DNA of 64,000 bases from JBOGOC01 sp050747525 (GTDB lineage: Bacteria; Acidobacteriota; Polarisedimenticolia; JACPZX01; DASXTC01), in assembly GCA_050747525.1 (NCBI GenBank), contig JBOGOC010000091.1:115883-179882 (forward strand). The letters run 5' to 3'. The notes under the pieces were generated by a model. That model was not told the origin of the DNA. It saw only the letters and a program-made list of their open reading frames with translations, and did no database searches. Position 1 is the stretch's first letter, and every line of letters begins with the position of its first letter. This document shows, piece after piece, positions 1-7,377 of this stretch. The translations under genes and the position numbers were made by a program.

Positions 1-700
1 GCCCGTTCCAGCCGGCGATGGCCTGGGAGTCCACGCCCACTTCATGGAAGTCGGAAAGGTAGGAGTCCACGACGGCCGTCCGCGCGCTGTTCATGGCGAT
101 ACCGCGCCGCACGTTGCCGCCCGGGTTGCCGTGGATGTAGCACCGATCGAAGACGATGTCGCCGGGCACCTGGCTCAGCGAGGTCTGCCCCCCGGGCGCC
201 TCCAGATAGATGACGTTGTTGTTCGAGAAGTCGGGCGAGCTGGGGTCGGCCCCCGACGCCGTGATCTCGACCCCCACGAAGCGGTAGTTGTGCGCGGCCG
301 TCGCGGTCCGGACGGCCGGCGCCCCGTTGGGCGAGATGACCCTGGGCATCAGCTGAGCGTGCGCGGGGAACACACGCATGCCGGGCGCCGGCAGGTTCGC
401 ATGGGCCGACGATCGGATGTGGATCCAGGCGGTCCCGACCTTGCTGGGCAGGGTGAAGTTGCCGGTGAAGACCGCACCGGCCTGCATCTCGACGATGTCT
501 CCCGGCTGGGCGGCGTTGAGCGCCGCCTGGAGGTCGCCCCCGGTGCCCACGAAGATCGTCATTCCACCGATGGGCGGGGCGTACGTGGTGTCGAGAAAGA
601 CGCGAGGCAGCTCGGGCAGCGTCGCCGCTCGCGCCGGGACAAGTGTCGAGACGAGCGTTGCGAGGACGAGGATGAGCCGTGCGTATCCGTGTCGAAGCAT
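1..700 (-). CDS. Secreted right-handed beta-helix (pectate-lyase-like) protein, C-terminus cut by window
   Basis: Reading leftward from an ATG at 700 gives an uninterrupted frame of about 233 codons that leaves the window at base 1. Residues 1-26 are a signal peptide (MLRHGYARLILVLATLVST then VPARA). The mature part has hallmarks of beta-helix surface proteins: GGDLQAALNAAQPGDIVEM near residue 55, then short strand-turn repeats and asparagine ladders such as FSNNNVIYLEA, and FDRCYIHGNPGGNVRRGI. This fold is shared by polysaccharide lyases and many non-enzymatic surface proteins, so no substrate can be named. The catalytic part, if any, may lie outside the window. Confidence 0.8.
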   Translation of the reverse strand, partial: MLRHGYARLILVLATLVSTLVPARAATLPELPRVFLDTTYAPPIGGMTIFVGTGGDLQAALNAAQPGDIVEMQAGAVFTGNFTLPSKVGTAWIHIRSSAHANLPAPGMRVFPAHAQLMPRVISPNGAPAVRTATAAHNYRFVGVEITASGADPSSPDFSNNNVIYLEAPGGQTSLSQVPGDIVFDRCYIHGNPGGNVRRGIAMNSARTAVVDSYLSDFHEVGVDSQAIAGWNG

Positions 701-866
701 GCGGCATCTGAGCAGGTCGGCGCGAGGCTTTCAAGTGCAACCCGGCACATGACACGAGTGTTTGTGCGGTCGTTACATGCGCGACGCGCTCGGGACGGAC
801 TCTTGCGCGCGTGCGCGGAGTCGTGATAAAGAGGAACCCCCCGCCCGGAGTCGCCATCGGAGGGGC

Positions 867-1676
867 ATGAAGACACTTCGCAAGGACAGCAAAGACACCG
901 AAGCCGTGGTGATGCTGCAGGAGCTCCTCAACCTGACGCAGCATCGCATCCGTGTGGACGGGAAATTCGGGCCCGCCACGGACAGGGCCGTCCGGGACTA
1001 TCAGAAAGCCCGCGGCCTGGTGGTGGACGGCATCGTCGGACAGCAGACGTGGCTCAAGCTCCTTGCGGACGTCCCGCACTACGCATCCGGGCGCGCCGAC
1101 CGGTTTCTCTCGGAAGCCGATCTGGTCCGTGCGGCGAGCGAGCTCGGTGTCGAGCTGGCGGCGATCAAGGCGGTGACCGAAGTGGAGGCTGCAGGCCACG
1201 GGTTCGTCGGTGGCAAGCCGAAGATCCTCTTCGAGGGGCATGTCTTCTGGAAGCAGCTGATCGCTCACGGGCTCGATCCCTCCGCCTGCCGGGAGCGCAA
1301 CGAGGACGTCCTCTACCGCCGTTGGACCCGCGAGCACTATCTGGGAGGCCTACGGGAGCACGATCGACTGGACAAGGCACGCCTGATCCATGAAGAGGCC
1401 GCATGGGAGTCGGCATCCTGGGGACTCTTTCAGATCATGGGATATCACTGGCGGCCGCTGGGCTACCCCGATGTGCAGGGGTACGTGCGCCTGATGGGCG
1501 AGAACGAGGGGGAGCAGCTCAGGGCCTTCACGAGGTACGTGCTGTCCAACGGCCTGGTGACGTTTCTCAAGAATCTCCAGTGGGCGGGCTTTGCCCGCCG
1601 GTACAACGGGCCGGCCTATCGGGACAATCGTTACGACGAGAAGCTCGAGCGGGCCTACCGGCGATACGCCTCTTGA
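867..1676 (+). CDS. Peptidoglycan-binding N-acetylmuramidase (endolysin-like)
   Basis: A 269-residue protein with a PG_binding_1 domain at about residues 5-65 (VDGKFGPATDRAVRDYQKARG, then VDGIVGQQTWLKL) and an N-acetylmuramidase domain (DUF3380-type) from about 90 to the end. The diagnostic ILFEGHVFW and WESASWGLFQIMG motifs are present, with candidate catalytic glutamates in VTEVEA and FEGH. Members cut the glycan backbone of peptidoglycan. There is no signal peptide, as in phage endolysins, but no other phage gene is adjacent, so it is either a stranded endolysin or a host wall enzyme. The start was placed at the ATG at 867 because GGAGGG lies at 859-864; longer in-frame starts lack a ribosome binding site. 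Confidence 0.88.
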   Translation: MKTLRKDSKDTEAVVMLQELLNLTQHRIRVDGKFGPATDRAVRDYQKARGLVVDGIVGQQTWLKLLADVPHYASGRADRFLSEADLVRAASELGVELAAIKAVTEVEAAGHGFVGGKPKILFEGHVFWKQLIAHGLDPSACRERNEDVLYRRWTREHYLGGLREHDRLDKARLIHEEAAWESASWGLFQIMGYHWRPLGYPDVQGYVRLMGENEGEQLRAFTRYVLSNGLVTFLKNLQWAGFARRYNGPAYRDNRYDEKLERAYRRYAS

Positions 1677-1686
1677 GCGGGCCGGG

Positions 1687-2058
1687 TCAGGTCAGCAAGG
1701 CCTGGAGCCGCCGAATCGGGGCTCTCGCCGCGGTGAGGCTGTCGATCTCGATCCGGCGATACAGAATCAGAGCGCGCCGCCCCGCCGAGGTCAGAGAGGC
1801 CCCCTCGCCGCGCCACCTGGACGTGGACACCAGCGGCTCGCGGAAACAGGCGTTCATCTCCGCCACGAGCAGCCAGGCGCGCCGGTAGGACATCCCCAGA
1901 TCGGCTGCCGCACGGCTGATGGCGTGGGTGCGGTCGATGGCCTCGAGCAGGTCGGCCTTCCCCGGCCCCAGGGCGATCCGTCCCCCGCGCGTGATCCGCC
2001 AGCGCGGACGGGTCTGCCATTCTTTTCGCTGTTTCGCCGGGGTGAGGTTCTTGACCAT
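1687..2058 (-). CDS. ModE-type winged-helix regulator, DNA-binding domain only
   Basis: A 123-residue LysR-like winged helix of the ModE N-terminal family: LLEAIDRTHAISRAAADLGM followed by SYRRAWLLVAEMN (helix-turn-helix about 35-65) and FREPLVSTSRWRGEGASLTSAG (wing). E. coli ModE also carries two molybdate-binding Mop domains; these are missing here, so effector sensing is either absent or supplied otherwise, for example by the TOBE domain of ModC. It is divergent from modA with an 87-base gap that holds an inverted repeat abutting its own start codon, which fits autoregulation plus control of modABC. Confidence 0.85.
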   Translation of the reverse strand: MVKNLTPAKQRKEWQTRPRWRITRGGRIALGPGKADLLEAIDRTHAISRAAADLGMSYRRAWLLVAEMNACFREPLVSTSRWRGEGASLTSAGRRALILYRRIEIDSLTAARAPIRRLQALLT

Positions 2059-2080
2059 ATTGTATTCCGCCGTATACGAT
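2051..2080 (+). promoter_or_regulatory. Probable modABC promoter with overlapping ModE-like operator
   Basis: An imperfect inverted repeat, ATTGTAT-N8-ATACGAT, lies at 2059-2080 (arms differ at one of seven pairs). It begins one base beyond the start codon of the divergent ModE-like gene. On the plus strand a -35-like TTGACC (2051-2056) and a -10-like TATACG (2073-2078) are 16 bases apart, so a bound dimer would block polymerase at modA and at the regulator itself. The AT-rich symmetric half-sites resemble the known E. coli ModE site in style but not in exact sequence. Confidence 0.55.
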
Positions 2081-2145
2081 GCCGCCCTGCGAACGGTACA
2101 TCAGATCAGGCCGTCCAGTCCAACGGAGGGTCGAGGAGGCTGGTG

Positions 2146-2889
2146 ATGATCACGCTCCTGATCGGGCTGGTGCTGGCCTTCGCTTCCCCCGCGCCGGACG
2201 TGGTCGTCTACGCCGCCGCCAGCCTGCGTGACGCGCTTCAGGAATCGGCCCCGGCATGCGAACGGGCGGTGGGGGCGAAGCTCCTGTTCAATTTCGGCGC
2301 CTCCAACGACCTGGCCCGGCAGATCCAGGCGGGCAACAAGGCGGACGTCTACTTCTCGGCCGACGAGTCGTGGATGGACAAGGTGGCCGCCGATGGGCTG
2401 GTGGACACGGCGTCACGCCGGGCCCTGCTCTCCAACCGCCTCGTGATCGTGGCGGCCCCCGACGTCCAGCACACCATCGGGGGAGCCGCCGATCTGGCAC
2501 GGGCGCCTGTGCGATTCATCTCCATGGCCGATCCCGAGGCCGTGCCAGCCGGCAAGTACGCCAAGGCGTGGCTGGTGAAGCAGGGGCAGTGGGAGGCTGT
2601 GCGACCGCGCGTGCTGCCGGGTGTGGACGTACGCGCGGCCCTTGCCGCGGTGGAGAGCGGCGGCGCCGAGCTCGGCATCGTCTACGCCACCGATGCCGCC
2701 ATCTCCAGGAAGGTGCGCGTCGTCTACACCGTTCCCGGGAGCGAGGGCCCGATCATCAGGTATTCCCTCGCCGCGCTGCGTGATCGTCCGAACCTCGTGA
2801 CGTCGCAGGCCGTCGTGGCCTGGATGGCGGGCCCCGACGCCGCCAGGGTCTTCGAGCGCTTCGGATTCGTTTTGCTGGAAGAGCCTTGA
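2146..2889 (+). CDS. modA: Molybdate ABC transporter substrate-binding protein
   Basis: A 247-residue periplasmic binding protein. A short signal sequence (MITLLIGLVLAFASPAP) precedes VVVYAAASLRDAL, the classic ModA opening that contributes serine ligands for the oxyanion. NFGASNDLARQIQAGNKADV and the late ELGIVYATDA stretch are also family signatures. It captures molybdate (or tungstate) and delivers it to ModB. Start ATG 2146 follows GAGGAGG at 2133-2139; a GTG directly before it is a poorer fit. Its stop overlaps the modB start (TTGA), so the genes are translationally coupled. Confidence 0.93.
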   Translation: MITLLIGLVLAFASPAPDVVVYAAASLRDALQESAPACERAVGAKLLFNFGASNDLARQIQAGNKADVYFSADESWMDKVAADGLVDTASRRALLSNRLVIVAAPDVQHTIGGAADLARAPVRFISMADPEAVPAGKYAKAWLVKQGQWEAVRPRVLPGVDVRAALAAVESGGAELGIVYATDAAISRKVRVVYTVPGSEGPIIRYSLAALRDRPNLVTSQAVVAWMAGPDAARVFERFGFVLLEEP

Positions 2890-3557
2890 GCCCGCAGGCG
2901 CTGGAGGCTCTCTGGATCAGCCTGAAGGTGGCCGCGTTCGCCACAGCGGTCATCCTGCCTCCCGGCTTCGCGGTGGGGCTGCTGCTGGCCCGGAAGAGCT
3001 TTCCCGGAAAGAGCGTCGTGGAGACCATCAGCGCCCTCCCCCTGGTGCTGCCGCCCACGGCGGTGGGATACCTGCTTCTGGCTCTCCTCGCCCGCAACGG
3101 GCCGCTGGGGGTCACCCGCCTCGGGTTCGATCTCGACATCCTGTTCACGTGGAAGGCCGCCGCGCTGGCCTCCGCCTTGATGAGCCTGCCGCTCGTCGCC
3201 CGCACCGCCCGGGTGGCCTTCGAAGAAGTGGACCCGAGGCTGGAGGGGATCGGCCGAACACTCGGCATGACCCCCGCGCGAGTCTTCTTCGCAATCACCT
3301 TGCCGCTGGCGCGCCGCGGCCTGCTTGCCGCCGCCGTGCTGGGCTTCGGCCGCGCCCTGGGCGAGTTCGGCGCCACGGTCATCGTTGCGGGGAACATCCC
3401 GGGCCGGACACAGACGCTGGCGCTGGCCATCTTCAACGACATCCAGACCGGCCGCGACCGGGAGGCGCTGGTCATCGTCGGCATCACGGTGGTGCTCGCC
3501 TTCGGCGCCCTCTGGTCCGCCGAGATGCTCAGTCGCGGGAGATCGGCCTCTCCTTGA
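2886..3557 (+). CDS. modB: Molybdate ABC transporter permease
   Basis: A 223-residue inner-membrane permease with about five hydrophobic segments. It carries the ModB/CysW-type signature: ETISALPLVLPPTAVGYLLL early, and RALGEFGATVIVAGNIPGRT late, which is the EAA loop region contacting the ATPase. The start is a TTG at 2886 inside the modA stop (TTGA), and its own stop overlaps the modC TTG start in the same way. The length matches the family. The non-ATG starts make the downstream genes dependent on coupled translation, which may set the transporter stoichiometry. Confidence 0.93.
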   Translation: MSPQALEALWISLKVAAFATAVILPPGFAVGLLLARKSFPGKSVVETISALPLVLPPTAVGYLLLALLARNGPLGVTRLGFDLDILFTWKAAALASALMSLPLVARTARVAFEEVDPRLEGIGRTLGMTPARVFFAITLPLARRGLLAAAVLGFGRALGEFGATVIVAGNIPGRTQTLALAIFNDIQTGRDREALVIVGITVVLAFGALWSAEMLSRGRSASP

Positions 3558-4678
3558 GCTGGCGACTGTTCCTGGACATCACCGTTCCGCTGTCTCTCTT
3601 CGAGCTGCGGCTGACCTGGGATACCCGGGAGAAGGAGCTTGGCCTGTTCGGCCCGTCGGGCGCGGGCAAGACGACGGTGCTGGAGTCCATCGCGGGGCTG
3701 CGCCGCAACGTCCGCGGGGTCATCCGCGTCGGCGAGACCACCTGGCTCGACACCGACCGCCGCGTGAACCTTCCTCCGGAGCGACGGGGGGTCGGGTACG
3801 TCCCGCAGGACGTGCTTCTCTTCCCGCATCTCGACGTCATGGGAAACGTGACGGCAGGAGCCCGCCGCGCACGCGACCAGGGCGAGTCGGCATTCGATCC
3901 CCGGCGGGTCCTGGAGGTTCTGGAGCTGTGGCCCCTGCGCGGCCGGCCGGTGGGATCGCTCTCCGGCGGTGAGCGGCAGCGCGTGGCCCTGGCGCGCGCC
4001 GTCTGCTCAGGACCCCGGCTCCTCATGCTGGACGAGCCGCTGGCCTCGCTGGATCGGCCCCTGCGCAGGAAGATCCTGCCGTACCTGCTGCGCCTGCGCG
4101 AAGAGTTCGACCTGCCCACCCTCTACGTGTCCCACGAGACGACCGAGGTCCTGGCGCTGACCAGGGAGGTGGTCGTCATGAGCGAAGGCCGCCTCACGGG
4201 CCGAGGCGACCCGCACGATCTTCTGATCGCAGCCACCCTCCTTCCGGCCGAGGGGCTGGGCGAGTTCGAGAACGTGATGCGCGGGCGCGTCGTCAAGGTC
4301 GACGGCGCGGTGGCCGATCTGAGCCTCGCCCCCGGCCTCGAGGTCTCGGCCCCCTGCCGGGACCTGCGCGTGGGCAACGAAGCGCTCTTCGCGCTGCGCG
4401 CGGACGACGTGATCATCGCGTCCGGCCCGCCAGCGGGATTGTCGGCGCAGAACAGCATCCCCGCGGAGATCGCAAGCCTGCGCCCCTACGTGGTGGAGCC
4501 GGGGCACCAGGTGACCATCGTGGTGTCGTCGCGCCTCGGGAAGTCGGACCTGCGATGGACCACGCTGGTGACGCCGCGCGCGGCCGCCAGGCTCGGACTC
4601 CACGAAGGGATGCAGGTGAGGCTGATCTTCAAGGCGCACGCCTGCAGGTTGCTGGGGGTGACGGGGACCGCCGTTTGA
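3554..4678 (+). CDS. modC: Molybdate ABC transporter ATP-binding protein
   Basis: A 374-residue ATPase with Walker A GPSGAGKTT (33-41), signature LSGGERQRVALARA (about 135), Walker B LLMLDEPLASLD (about 157) and switch histidine in YVSHE. The last 75 residues form a TOBE/Mop-like domain, which in ModC binds molybdate and can trans-inhibit transport. That may compensate for the missing Mop domains in the upstream regulator. Translation starts at TTG 3554, overlapping the modB stop as TTGA. The frame is open well upstream inside modB, but no ribosome binding site supports a longer protein. Confidence 0.93.
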   Translation: MSWRLFLDITVPLSLFELRLTWDTREKELGLFGPSGAGKTTVLESIAGLRRNVRGVIRVGETTWLDTDRRVNLPPERRGVGYVPQDVLLFPHLDVMGNVTAGARRARDQGESAFDPRRVLEVLELWPLRGRPVGSLSGGERQRVALARAVCSGPRLLMLDEPLASLDRPLRRKILPYLLRLREEFDLPTLYVSHETTEVLALTREVVVMSEGRLTGRGDPHDLLIAATLLPAEGLGEFENVMRGRVVKVDGAVADLSLAPGLEVSAPCRDLRVGNEALFALRADDVIIASGPPAGLSAQNSIPAEIASLRPYVVEPGHQVTIVVSSRLGKSDLRWTTLVTPRAAARLGLHEGMQVRLIFKAHACRLLGVTGTAV

Positions 4679-4763
4679 CAGGAGGAGCCAAAGGCTGGTA
4701 TGCATGAAGCCTCCACCTGCCCTGGATCACGCGCCGGAGCGCACTGCCGCGAGGAGGGCACCC

Positions 4764-5600
4764 ATGCCATTCGTCCATGTCGGCGAGGAGAACACAGGCG
4801 GGATCGACCTGTACTACGAGGACCACGGAACGGGCAAGCCGGTCGTGCTGATTCATGGCTGGCCGTTGAGCGGAGCTTCCTGGGAGAGACAGCTCACACC
4901 GCTGCTGGAAGCGGGTTACCGTGTGATCACCTACGACCGCCGGGGGTTCGGCCAGTCCAGCAAGCCGACCACGGGCTACGATTACGACGTGCTGGCGGGT
5001 GACCTGGACAAGCTCCTCACCAAGCTGGATCTGCGCGACGTGACGCTGGTGGGGTTCTCGATGGGGGGCGGGGAGGTGGCCCGCTACCTCGGATCGCTGG
5101 GGACGAAGCGCGTCCGGAGGGCGGTCTTCATGGCGGCCATCCCGCCTTTCCTGCTGAAGACCTCCGACAACCCCGAGGGGGTGGACGGCGGCGTCTTCGA
5201 AGGGATCAAGAAGGGCCTGGTCGCCGATCGGCCCGCGTTCCTGTCGTCGTTCCTCGCCAACTTCTACAGCGTCGACACCCTGCGCGGAAAGCGGGTGAGC
5301 GACGACCTGGTCCGGCTCAGCTGGAACATCGCGTCGCAGGCTTCCCCCAAGGCAACGCTCGACTGCGTGCAGGCGTGGCTCACCGACTTCCGCAAGGATC
5401 TCTCGCGGATCGACATCCCTTCGCTGGTCGTGCACGGAGACGACGACCGGATCGTTCCGCTCGCCGTCTCGGGCAAGCGGACATCCGAGATGGTCAAGGG
5501 GAGCCGACTCGCGGTGGTGAAGGGGGGCCCGCACGGCCTGAACTGGACGCACGCGGACGAGGTCAACCGCGAGCTGCTGGCGTTCCTCGGGAAGTCCTGA
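4764..5600 (+). CDS. Alpha/beta hydrolase, non-heme chloroperoxidase/esterase-like
   Basis: A 278-residue alpha/beta hydrolase. The oxyanion-side HGWPLSGASWERQ (31-43), YDRRGFGQSSKP (58-68), nucleophile elbow GFSMGG (Ser about 99), an acid in HGDDDRIVP and the histidine in GGPHGLNWTH near the C-terminus form the catalytic set. The sequence pattern is that of cofactor-free haloperoxidase/arylesterase proteins; physiological substrates of these are usually unknown. No signal peptide is seen. The ATG at 4764 follows GAGGAGGG (4751-4758). The small zinc-finger gene starts 2 bases after its stop, so the two probably share a transcript. Confidence 0.87.
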   Translation: MPFVHVGEENTGGIDLYYEDHGTGKPVVLIHGWPLSGASWERQLTPLLEAGYRVITYDRRGFGQSSKPTTGYDYDVLAGDLDKLLTKLDLRDVTLVGFSMGGGEVARYLGSLGTKRVRRAVFMAAIPPFLLKTSDNPEGVDGGVFEGIKKGLVADRPAFLSSFLANFYSVDTLRGKRVSDDLVRLSWNIASQASPKATLDCVQAWLTDFRKDLSRIDIPSLVVHGDDDRIVPLAVSGKRTSEMVKGSRLAVVKGGPHGLNWTHADEVNRELLAFLGKS

Positions 5601-5602
5601 CG

Positions 5603-5875
5603 GTGCCCCCCGAGAAGACCTGTGATCATCTCGGCGCCATCGAGACGATCAAGAAAGCGAAGCGCCGCGAGTGTGAGGAGTGCGTGCCGATCGGGGCCAC
5701 GTGGGTCCATCTGCGGACCTGCCAGGAGTGCGGCGGGACCCGTTGCTGCGACAGCTCGCCCAACCGTCACGCCAGCAAGCACGCCCGCGCGGTCCACCAT
5801 CCGGTGATCGCCTCGGCCGAGCCGGGGGAGCGCTGGCTTTATTGCTTTCCCGACGAGGCGTACGTCGAGTATTGA
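5603..5875 (+). CDS. UBP-type zinc-finger protein
   Basis: A 90-residue protein with the bacterial ZnF-UBP pattern: CDHL near residue 7, CEEC, WVHLRTCQECGGTRCCD, then histidines in RHASKHARAVHHP and a terminal WLYCFPDE. In eukaryotes the domain binds the C-terminal tail of ubiquitin; bacterial stand-alone versions are common in high-GC soil bacteria, and their partner is not established. It begins with GTG 5603, directly after the hydrolase gene, and a strong hairpin follows its stop, so hydrolase and zinc finger look like a two-gene unit. Confidence 0.82.
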   Translation: MPPEKTCDHLGAIETIKKAKRRECEECVPIGATWVHLRTCQECGGTRCCDSSPNRHASKHARAVHHPVIASAEPGERWLYCFPDEAYVEY

Positions 5876-5878
5876 GTC

Positions 5879-5907
5879 CGAGAGGGCGCGTGGCCCGCGC
5901 CCTCTCG
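5879..5907 (+). terminator. Hairpin after hydrolase/zinc-finger pair
   Basis: A perfect 12-bp stem (CGAGAGGGCGCG at 5879-5890 with its complement at 5896-5907) with a 5-base loop starts 4 bases after the stop codon. No long T-run follows, so it may stall or end transcription only partly. Confidence 0.6.
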
Positions 5908-5983
5908 CGCTCCTTGCCCGTCCCTTCGGGCGCGCACCATATTCCTCCGGCTGGGAATTCGTCCCATTGACCGGAGGAAAACC

Positions 5984-7357
5984 ATGCCCGCAAGGTTCGC
6001 CCGTATTCTCGCGCTTCTCGTCGGCGTGCTGACGCTCGCCGGCTGCATCATCGCGGTCCCGCCATCGGCTGAGCCGGTTTACGTTCCGGCGCCGGCGCCG
6101 GCGCGTGCGCCGGCCCCGGAGCCGCCCGCCCACCAGACCTCCATCGAGGTCCAGTTCTTCTACGAGGCGATGGATCCCTACGGTGACTGGATCTGGGTGG
6201 CCCCTCACGGATGGGTCTGGGCGCCGGCCGCGGTCGATCCGTTCTGGCGGCCCTATACGGTTGGCCAGTGGGCATGGAGCGACCACGGCTGGACGTGGGT
6301 TTCCGATGAGCCCTGGGGATGGGCCGCCTATCACTACGGCCGATGGGCGCGCGTGCCGCGGCATGGCTGGATCTGGGTCCCCGGAACCGACTGGGGGCCT
6401 GCCTGGGTGGCGTGGCGCGACGGGCCGGGCGTGATCGGATGGGCGCCGCTTCCGCCGCAAGTCCACTATCGCCCGGGCGTCGGGCTCAACGTGGCGCACG
6501 TGAACATCGACGTGGTGATTCGCTCCGACTGGTGGTGCTTCGTGGACGAGGGGCGCATCATCGAGCCGAGGGTGCACCGGCACGCCTATCCGGTCGGACG
6601 CAACGTCACGGTGATCCGCCGCACCAAGCATGTCATCCGGATCGAAGAGGTGAACGGACGGATCTGCAACCACGGGCTCGGGCACGACAGAGTGGAGCGT
6701 GCCGTGCGCAGGCCCGTGCCGCGGTACCGGGTCGTGGACGCCGATTCTCGAAGGGAAGGGCCCGACGAGATCCGCAGGAACGAGATGCACGTGTGGCGTC
6801 CCTCGGTGCGCGAGACGAGGGGTCGCACGGCGGCACCTCCTCGCGGATTCGGCAAGCCGCAGGGAGATCCTCCCAGGGAGAACAGGGCCGAGGCGGCTCC
6901 CGCGCCGGAGCCGACGCCCCTTCCCAAGGCGACCCCCGCGGTCGAGAAGCGCATCGAGAAGAGCTGGGAGCGCGACTGGCGGCGCCTGCAGGAGATGCAG
7001 CGCAAAGATGCGCGCAAGCCCGAGACGGCGGCCAACCCGGCGCCCGCGCCCGTGCGGGAGGCAGAGGAAAACGTCCCGGCGCCGGAGAAGACCCACAAGC
7101 AGCAGCAGCAACATCAGCCGGAGCATGCCAGGCCTCGGGCTGAAGCCGACGAGAACGCCGCGGCGGCCGAGAACGCCTATCAGGAGCAGCAGGCGGAGCG
7201 TGCCAGGTCGCAGCGCGAGGCCGAGAAGCCACGGCCCGCCCCCGAGCGGCCGGCCAGGGGGAAGGCCGCGGGCAAGAAGAACAAGGACGCGGGCAAGCAG
7301 GAGAGCAAGGAAGAAAACAAGGAAGAGACGAAGGAGAAGGACGACAAGCAGGACTGA
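5984..7357 (+). CDS. DUF6600/YXWGXW-like lipoprotein with charged tail
   Basis: A 457-residue secreted protein. Residues 1-21 form a lipoprotein signal with lipobox LAGC. After a proline/alanine linker come repeated tryptophan-rich modules (YGDWIWVAPHGWVWAP, WSDHGWTWVSDEPWGWAAYH, HGWIWVPGTDWGPAWVAWR) typical of DUF6600/FecR-associated proteins with YXWGXW-type repeats. From about residue 290 the protein turns into low-complexity Ala/Pro/Glu/Arg, with QQQQ near 370 and a terminal Lys/Glu block, probably disordered or coiled. The function of the family is unknown; envelope location is likely. ATG 5984 follows GGAGG. A hairpin overlaps its stop. Confidence 0.75.
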   Translation: MPARFARILALLVGVLTLAGCIIAVPPSAEPVYVPAPAPARAPAPEPPAHQTSIEVQFFYEAMDPYGDWIWVAPHGWVWAPAAVDPFWRPYTVGQWAWSDHGWTWVSDEPWGWAAYHYGRWARVPRHGWIWVPGTDWGPAWVAWRDGPGVIGWAPLPPQVHYRPGVGLNVAHVNIDVVIRSDWWCFVDEGRIIEPRVHRHAYPVGRNVTVIRRTKHVIRIEEVNGRICNHGLGHDRVERAVRRPVPRYRVVDADSRREGPDEIRRNEMHVWRPSVRETRGRTAAPPRGFGKPQGDPPRENRAEAAPAPEPTPLPKATPAVEKRIEKSWERDWRRLQEMQRKDARKPETAANPAPAPVREAEENVPAPEKTHKQQQQHQPEHARPRAEADENAAAAENAYQEQQAERARSQREAEKPRPAPERPARGKAAGKKNKDAGKQESKEENKEETKEKDDKQD

Positions 7358-7377
7358 ATCAGGGCCCGGGCCTGATT
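7357..7377. terminator. Bidirectional hairpin overlapping two convergent stop codons
   Basis: A palindrome AATCAGG-N7-CCTGATT, whose central seven bases GCCCGGG can extend the pairing, covers the last base of the DUF6600-like stop and the stop of the convergent TPR gene. TTTT follows at 7381-7384 on the plus strand. Confidence 0.6.

Noticed and set aside
867..1676. Prophage at the left edge
   Set aside because: Only a muramidase is present; no holin, structural, integrase or att-like sequence surrounds it.
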